Of a stretch of DNA of 12,778 nucleotides, positions 7,913-12,778 are shown one piece after another. Positions within the stretch are counted from its first letter, which is position 1. Every line of letters begins with the position of its first letter. Below the pieces are notes generated by a model. The model ran no database searches and had not been told where the DNA came from. It saw nothing but the letters and a program-made list of their open reading frames with translations. The position numbers and the translations under genes were made by a program. The DNA comes from Hirudo medicinalis (taxonomy: Eukaryota; Annelida; Clitellata; Hirudinida; Hirudinidae). The DNA lies in NCBI GenBank assembly GCA_011800805.1, contig MPNW01001621.1:11657-24434 (forward strand), given 5' to 3'.

Positions 7913-9650
7913 ATTGTTAGTTACGTCGTATGTTGCTGTAGTGGTTCAAATAAATAAACATTTTGTTTTTGTACAATTTCACACTAATCGGATATACTTT
8001 GCAGTAAAAGTATCGTAAATGTCATGCATAACATCCGACGATGTCACAACTTATAAGATGTCATTCTTGTCTACTTCTGTGATTGGAGTTTGATTTGATT
8101 CACTGGTCCGCTATCCTCAAGTACATAGTTACATATTTAAACACTTCAGCCCACGGTCTCAAATAGCATTCACTTGTTTTTATTATTTTATATATTGTTA
8201 TCAGTTATTAGTTATTGCTATTATTTCGTCGGACCACAAAGCTTAATAATTACCAAATGATTGGTGATGGTGTCTGCCAATTATAAACGAAAGATGATTG
8301 GGTCCTAATTTCCGAAAATATTTGATTGACTGGTTTCTTGCCAAGCGTTTTGTAAAGCTCCCTTAAAAGGTAGTGAGAATTAAGAAATATCATTAACAAT
8401 AAGAATAATAATATTAATAACGACAACAATAATAACAGTAATATTTCTATTACCACCTAGCAATCTAAACTAAACAACAAGAACCAAACTAGGGAGGATC
8501 CCTAACCTTCTGAATAATTTAGCAGGCCATTGAATATAATCAACAAGCCAACGGTGCACTCTCTCAACTGATAGTGGCACATCACAATTCCTAGGCCTTC
8601 CAGAAAGTTTTTGTGTAACTTTCAGTCAAAAGATTTCTTCAGGCTTTGCGGGCGTACTTTGGTCTGATAATTAATAATTTCGATGAATCAAAAGATTCAT
8701 AAAACGAACTTTTTGGACTTCGAAACCGTTATCGTCTATCTGTGCTCTGAGAGGTGAGTGCTTGTCATCGGATGTGCTGGCTTTCTTATCTTTTGCTTTG
8801 ATTCGATGTAGTTAAGCTGTAGAAGAGTTTAACCTTAATACATGAATTGAAACTTCTTTTACTTTCTTTGAACTCTTAAACTTAAATACCCAGTCTTGAA
8901 AAAACGTTCTAAGCAGCTTAGCCTTGAAGTAAAATGTCATAAGCCACAAGTCGTAATAAGGAATAACTCGCCTCAGATTACGTCAGATCATTTACTGGAC
9001 TATTATGCAACGGATAACATTCGATAGCGTTTATCTCGTTGTCAACATCTGCTTTTGAATCGGGTTTCAGTGCTGGCACGAATTGTGTGAATAGTTTAAA
9101 TTTACTCCGATTCCCGAATTGTTTTGGATTAAGGTGTGTGGTTGATGTTTTGTGGACTCTGTAAAACACTCCGCGGTTGGTTTTACGACTTTTTTAATTG
9201 CATGTTGGATTTTGTTCTGTCAAAATGAGTTTTCATCAATTGGTTTTTGAGTTGTATTCGATTAACATTCAGAAATTGTAAGCTGGCTTTTTTTCCAATT
9301 CGTACAGCTATTTATTATCATTAATTAATTATTTATTTGTTACTCGTCACTTCAATATCATGCACTGAGCTGTGAGATTCAAATGAGAAATTCTGAGTAA
9401 ATGAATATTTATGATCGCTTAAAATTGCTAAAGACCTTCAATGGAATTTCCGAAAATTATTTCTCAGCTATTTGCCATTTGTTTGTTTTCCTCTGAGCCG
9501 TCCAGACTACAATGCTAACCAATGCTAACAAGTTTGAAAAGTAATGTGAGAACTTTGAGATTGCCAATGTGGAATAATGAATTCTGACTCTCTCGCTAAA
9601 ACTCTCCCAATTAAATATGCCAAGCCAGCCCTTTTACGCCGTCTGTCTAG
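7913..9650. other. spacer with weak exon-like fragments only
   Basis: No supported gene. Exon-like pieces seen: minus 8361-8254 between CCTTTTAAG and G|GTAATT, open in two frames; plus 8526-8594, after a CTAAC branch-like word and TTTAGCAG, reading AIEYNQQANGALSQL and ending at TAG; and plus 8683-8753, from ATG to a consensus GAGAG|GTGAGT donor. None has a recognisable family or an in-phase partner. A minus frame at 8978-9169 is likewise unassigned. Confidence 0.5.
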
Positions 9651-9986
9651 TGTTTCAGAACAGTTTTATCAGAACAGTATATTCGGGCGCTATGTTACAT
9701 TCAGTCGATATTTCAATCCTGTGAATGTGATGATGAAGCTGAACAAAAGTCTGGATTCATCGTTGATAACATCCGAAGCATCCAGCATCGCATCCCATCT
9801 GATGTGATTTTAAACAAGGATGTGCCAACCCTGAGACGATTATTGGCGATTATAATATTGCACTGTGTATTCATTACATTGTTATTAGCAACTAGATATG
9901 GCTTTCAACTTCCCTCAACATTTATTCCACATCTCTTTGAGATGCCAGAGTTGATTAGTCACAAAATATTCTTTAGTCCCAAATAA
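9651..9986 (+). CDS. possible terminal exon with one membrane segment
   Basis: An open frame without an internal ATG start ends at TAA 9984-9986. Acceptor-like sites end at 9650 (GCCGTCTGTCTAG) and at 9704 (GTTACATTCAG). From 9705 it gives 93 residues: an acidic stretch (CDDEAEQKS, about residues 8-16), a basic pair (RR, 44-45), then an uninterrupted hydrophobic segment (LLAIIILHCVFITLLLA, about 46-62) and a proline-containing tail. The pattern fits a single-pass membrane protein, possibly the C-terminal exon of a spliced gene or a decayed copy. An overlapping frame at 9577-9807 starts with ATG but has no features. No family is recognised and no upstream exon was identified. It could be chance in AT-rich DNA. 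Confidence 0.25.
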   Translation, partial: CFRTVLSEQYIRALCYIQSIFQSCECDDEAEQKSGFIVDNIRSIQHRIPSDVILNKDVPTLRRLLAIIILHCVFITLLLATRYGFQLPSTFIPHLFEMPELISHKIFFSPK

Positions 9987-10990
9987 GACATCGGATCAGC
10001 ACTAATGTTTAAACATCGTGTGGGTGGTGTGGTATCATCATTTTTTTGTTTAAATCTGAATTTGATTTTAACTGATTCCAAAGTAAATTGTTGTAGTCTC
10101 GGAGATTAAATGTATACATTTAAAATGTCCATGCATGTTGCATGAACACGTATAAGATACAAGGAAACTGGAATTAATCGTTGGCAAGCCTATTCATCTA
10201 TTTGGACTCAATCTTTTTAGTGGAGATCACACATAAAAATTAGAATCGTTGTGCTGGATCCATCCATGGACTCATCTTCACATTTAATTTCAGTTCGAAA
10301 CCCGAAAGAGAGTTCAATTTTTGCTTTAACAAATTCAAATGTCATTTCGAATAAAGTCAATGTTTTGGCTTACAAAATCCTTGTTCTAATTGTTAAAATA
10401 TTTTTCTTTATCCATCGGACACACCAACGTTAACAGTACGACTGTATTTATTATTGATAATGATTTAGTAACAACTATTAAACATTTGTTTACCAACAAC
10501 ACGGGGATTGATAAACTATTTGAACTCATGTTTGTACGTTCGAAGGCATGGTATTTGTGCCTGTTTTGTTTGCTGATACCCTGAAGACATACAAACTCAT
10601 GCGAATTTCACGCTTTGATAAACAAACTTGTGATAACGCCATCAGCAATTATTCGAGTTAATATATGGGAAAATTCATTTTATGGCTCATTCAAAAGAAT
10701 CTGAGTCGACGAATTAACTATTACTCGTGTTTAGGTTCAGATATGTTTTTAATCACTTTAAAGTTTATTTTTATAAAATAAACATTTTATAATATATTTT
10801 TAAAATTATTTTTATTTATTCACTAATAATTATGTTCTCCCGGATAATCAAATTGTTAATAACAGAAACAAACATTTCAATGAAAAATTAGTCTTAGACT
10901 TTTCATGCATCGTTATCTGGATTGTTGTTGACTCGTTACAACATGTGATACCATATTAAGCAATTGACTAATTAACTAATTTTTAGTTAG
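9987..10990. other. AT-rich spacer, weak exon-like fragments
   Basis: No recognised gene. A good acceptor (CATTTAATTTCAG ending at 10292) precedes a frame with a hydrophobic run (ILVLIVKIFFFI) that stops at 10433. Another acceptor-like site near 10433 precedes TTVFIIDNDLVTTIKHL, with a donor-like GTACGT near 10530. The frames differ and could represent a broken gene. A perfect 9-bp hairpin (GTTTATTTT, AAAATAAAC) lies at 10763-10783. Confidence 0.45.
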
Positions 10991-11002
10991 CTTGCTCATA
11001 AA

Positions 11003-11164
11003 CAGACCGCCGAGAGGCCTAGGGGCCCTGAAATTTTTTGGGATCCGCCCGGGTTTTAAATTATTAAAATTTTACAATCATCATCTTTTTTTTGCCTTTC
11101 CATTACCAATTTGACATAATGTGGCCGTTGTGCTAGGGGCCCGAAATTTCTGTCGGCGGCCTTG
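11003..11164. mobile_element. non-autonomous hAT-like element (MITE) with 8-bp TSD
   Basis: A 162-bp element flanked by the exact 8-bp direct repeat CTCATAAA at 10995-11002 and 11165-11172. The left end starts CAGACCGCCGAGAG; the right end reads on the opposite strand CAAGGCCGCCGACAG, giving short imperfect terminal inverted repeats with CA(G)-type ends. Eight-base duplications and such ends are hallmarks of hAT transposons (known). It has no coding capacity. Inside, the word CTAGGGGCCC(T)GAAATTT occurs at 11019-11036 and 11133-11149 in the same orientation, near each end. The identical flank actually spans 13 bases (CTTGCTCATAAAC) because the element edges match by chance. Confidence 0.72.
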
Positions 11165-11188
11165 CTCATAAACGATTGTCGGCCCTTA

Positions 11189-11355
11189 TGACGGGCAAAA
11201 ACCAACACACAGGCAACGACTTTCGGTACCTAACTCCATCCCTAACCCCATCCCTATCCCTACCCCTACCCTTAACCCTAATCCTACCTCATGACTCTGG
11301 AAATCTCTATAGAACTGACAAAAGTCGTTGCCTATGAGTTGGCTTTTGCCGGTCA
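11189..11355. mobile_element. inverted-repeat element with telomere-like core
   Basis: A left arm at 11190-11223 and a right arm at 11321-11354 are reverse complements at 30 of 34 positions (shared words include AGGCAACGACTTT). One more base pairs outside (11189 with 11355). They enclose about 97 bases, most of it a degenerate CCCTAA-type array. There is no open frame of note and no clear target duplication, so it may be a MITE or an inverted-repeat remnant. It lies 17 bases from the right target duplication of the hAT-like element. Confidence 0.65.
11229..11288 (-). repeat. degenerate CCCTAA (TTAGGG) array
   Basis: Units vary among CCCTAAC, CCATC, CCTATC, CCTACC and CCTTAACCCTAAT, so only the CCCTAA spacing and C-runs persist. 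It is in the opposite orientation to the TTAGGG tract at 3708-3737 and lies between the arms of the inverted-repeat element. Confidence 0.75.
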
Positions 11356-12019
11356 ATGTGATGGACTGTAAGTTACTTTTGTTTATTATCCTGAAAGTTT
11401 ATTCTCAAAAACATAAAACAAAATTAAATTGTACAACATCAATTTTGTTTGTGTATTAATCGCATGATTTTATAGCCTGAAAAACTTGTCTGCTCGGCAA
11501 CCGAGACTCTCACTTCATGCTGCTTATCTCTCCAAAACGTTTGAATCAGATTATACATTCTTCTTTAAGACTATTTGCATACTTATAATTAATTAATAAT
11601 AATAATAATAATAATAATAACTTCTACTTCCACTAAAGAAAATACACGAATAGAATTTGATAAAATGTTAGGTTAATGTTCCCGAGCTAAATTCAAGTTC
11701 AAGTTTGTTTAAATGGTCCTGAAGGCAAACATCTTGTCCAGGTTTAAATAAATCATTGCTTCAGTTTGACCGATCGATCGTGTGTCTCCAGACAAATTGA
11801 CAAAGAAGTTAAACTTAGTTTTGCAAGGATGAGACTAAAAAAATATTTAATTTCAATTGTCCTCAAAATAGATGTTCAACGGGGTTAATAGTGGTTGCTT
11901 CACAATCGCAATGATTTGCAGGCAATTTGCCAACAGAAACAATTTATTTTATTCTTGTTTTAAAACACTATTTCGTACAGCGTGTTTGTTCATGTTAACA
12001 TTGTCTATGAGCGAAAACT
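11356..12019. other. spacer with an (AAT)n run
   Basis: No gene seen. It holds an AAT microsatellite at 11594-11620 and otherwise AT-rich unique-looking DNA; it would be the upstream region of the gene beginning at 12218. Confidence 0.55.
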
Positions 12020-12026
12020 TATAAAG
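12020..12026 (+). promoter_or_regulatory. TATA-box candidate
   Basis: TATAAAG about 200 bases upstream of the ATG at 12218, with a splice-like acceptor between the two. TATA-like words are common in this AT-rich DNA, so this is only a positional candidate. Confidence 0.25.
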
Positions 12027-12182
12027 CTATCGGATATTGATGGTCTGCCTAAACTGCTTGTCGCGTGTTTGTTGTTGTTCGAACGACAAAAGACGACAGC
12101 TTCTAAAATTAAAATATGAAATTAAAGTCGACGTAATCGAGGAATTAATTTATTTCCATTCAATGTTTAAAATAATTCCACT

Positions 12183-12196
12183 GACTTTCTCTTGTA
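12183..12196 (+). other. 3' splice acceptor in the 5' leader
   Basis: ACTTTCTCTTGTAG is a strong pyrimidine-tract acceptor 21 bases before the ATG at 12218. It could end an intron in the 5' untranslated region or receive a trans-spliced leader. No first exon with a matching donor was recognised upstream. Confidence 0.45.
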
Positions 12197-12217
12197 GTCT
12201 AACAAAACATCTGCAAG

Positions 12218-12407
12218 ATGGCAAACAGAAGATCCATAATGTTAATCGTTATGCTGGCCACTACCACCTCTATTATTTTGTTTCTGCACCATGTAAAAAT
12301 CACTCCAATTTTAAAACTGATAAACGAATTTAAGAATGAAACTTTTCCTGATTTCAAGTTCGAGGACAAAGATTTCAGCGAAGCTCTAGATGCCTTCGCC
12401 AAAATAG
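12218..12407 (+). CDS. glycosyltransferase-like type II membrane protein, exon 1
   Basis: First coding exon of the only well-supported gene. The ATG is in a fair context (CAAGATGG) and is the first after an in-frame TAA at 12200-12202. The 63 complete codons give a short basic N-terminus (MANRRS), a hydrophobic signal anchor at about residues 7-23, then a soluble stem with a glycosylation sequon (N40-E-T) and acidic patches. This is the layout of Golgi-resident type II glycosyltransferases (known). The unspliced frame would end at TAA 12419-12421. Instead the exon most likely stops after G12407 at AG|GCAAGT, carrying one base that with TT of the next exon makes a Val codon. The enzyme would act in the secretory pathway on an unknown acceptor. 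Confidence 0.62.
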
Positions 12408-12655
12408 GCAAGTCAAGATAATGAGAACTTCTACACAACAACAACATAATAATAATAATAATATAATGATAATAATAATAATAACTTCATTAATAAGATC
12501 AATACGTCACAGAAATAGTTAATTTATTGAAAAAAAAAACTTGTAATAACAGGATTGTAATATATTTGGGCACAATGATATTTTCAAGTGAATTAAAATA
12601 CTGTTTATTGGCGCCAAACAATTATTAAAAAAATATCTTAAAATGTTGAACACAG
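12408..12655 (+). other. GC-AG intron
   Basis: A 248-base intron starts GCAAGT, the consensus for rare GC donors, and ends AACACAG. In the interval between the in-frame TGA upstream of exon 2 (near 12588) and the conserved domain, the AG at 12654-12655 is the only acceptor seen. It requires an incoming phase 1. Among candidate donors in exon 1, the GT sites checked (at 12292, 12357 and 12411) give phase 0 or 2, while the GC at 12408 gives phase 1. The intron carries an AAT microsatellite. Confidence 0.58.
12445..12484. repeat. (AAT)n microsatellite in intron
   Basis: AAT units with ATAATG interruptions inside the proposed GC-AG intron, close behind its 5' end. Confidence 0.9.
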
Positions 12656-12778
12656 TTTCCTGGGAAAATTCTGAACAAATAAAGTTCATCATATTGGCCA
12701 TGACAGACAATTCGTTCACCGACATGGCAATGAACTTATATCTGTCCAGCTTCAAACGATTCAACATCAGCAACTTTT
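12656..12778 (+). CDS. nucleotide-diphospho-sugar transferase domain, exon 2 (partial)
   Basis: Continues the protein from residue 64 (Val, codon split by the intron) to residue 104 and leaves the window. It reads VSWENSEQIK, then a beta-strand-like FIILAMTDNSFTDMAMN, then LYLSSFKRFNISNF. A hydrophobic strand, T-D-N and F-x-D-M-x-x-N, followed by a helix and N-F, is how Nucleotid_trans (PF03407) domains typically begin. These are retaining or related sugar transferases found in plants and many invertebrates (known). The catalytic D-x-D motif expected further on lies outside the window, so activity and sugar specificity cannot be judged. A second sequon is N100-I-S. The overlapping minus frame at 12519-12773 is a shadow. 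Confidence 0.6.

Noticed and set aside
8254..8361. Minus-strand exon between CCTTTTAAG and G|GTAATT
   Set aside because: Two frames are open across it with equally plausible peptides, and no partner exon or family was recognised.
8526..8594. Plus-strand terminal exon after CTAAC...TTTAGCAG
   Set aside because: Splice signals are good but 22 codons without a partner exon are not enough in AT-rich DNA.
8683..8753. Plus-strand first exon from ATG to a GTGAGT donor
   Set aside because: The start overlaps a perfect 7-bp hairpin (ATGAATC, GATTCAT), the context of the ATG is poor, and no phase-2 continuation was found.
12037..12333. 98-codon frame overlapping the start of the glycosyltransferase-like gene
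   Set aside because: It runs through the acceptor-like site at 12183-12196 in a different frame and has no features; the frame starting at 12218 explains the conserved sequence.

Overview
The window looks like AT-rich, non-coding-dominated DNA from an invertebrate animal. The signs are spliced rather than continuous coding, interstitial TTAGGG/CCCTAA tracts, hAT-type and foldback DNA elements, a tRNA-promoter-like (SINE-like) unit and very dense trinucleotide microsatellites. A lophotrochozoan such as a leech or mollusc would fit, but that is inference; no marker gene fixes the species. One ambiguous base (N at 3044) shows draft assembly sequence. There is no bacterial operon, CRISPR array, rRNA or intact tRNA. 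Most long open frames here are translated microsatellites (poly-D, poly-S, poly-I, [11 protein letters not shown] runs) and are not genes.

Region by region: 1-3040 is a microsatellite field (ATT, TTG/TTA, GAT/GAC, CATC, ATA). Three short, less repetitive islands at 1396-1504, 1936-2029 and 2474-2523 read as possible plus-strand exons with splice-like borders, but their phases do not chain, so a gene there is only a hypothesis. 3045-6820 is AT-rich spacer holding an interstitial telomere-like tract (3689-3737) and a roughly 190-bp foldback element (4613-4805). 6823-7076 is a repeat with a hAT-like GC-rich start, a pol III B-box and an A-rich tail. 7565-7912 is almost pure A/T. 9651-9986 is an open frame with one convincing membrane segment and no recognised family. 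11003-11164 is a short non-autonomous hAT-like element with 8-bp target duplications. Next to it, 11189-11355 is a second inverted-repeat element whose core is a degenerate CCCTAA-type array.

The only gene I can support well begins at the right edge: 12218-12407 joined to 12656-12778, running off the window. It encodes the start of a type II membrane (Golgi-type) protein leading into what looks like a nucleotide-diphospho-sugar transferase domain (Nucleotid_trans, PF03407-like). Its first coding intron appears to be a GC-AG intron with an ideal AG|GCAAGT donor; the reading frame allows essentially no other choice. Nothing in the window amounts to a new multi-gene system. The best leads are the GC-AG intron, the telomere-like array carried inside an inverted-repeat element, and the hAT-like element with clean target duplications.
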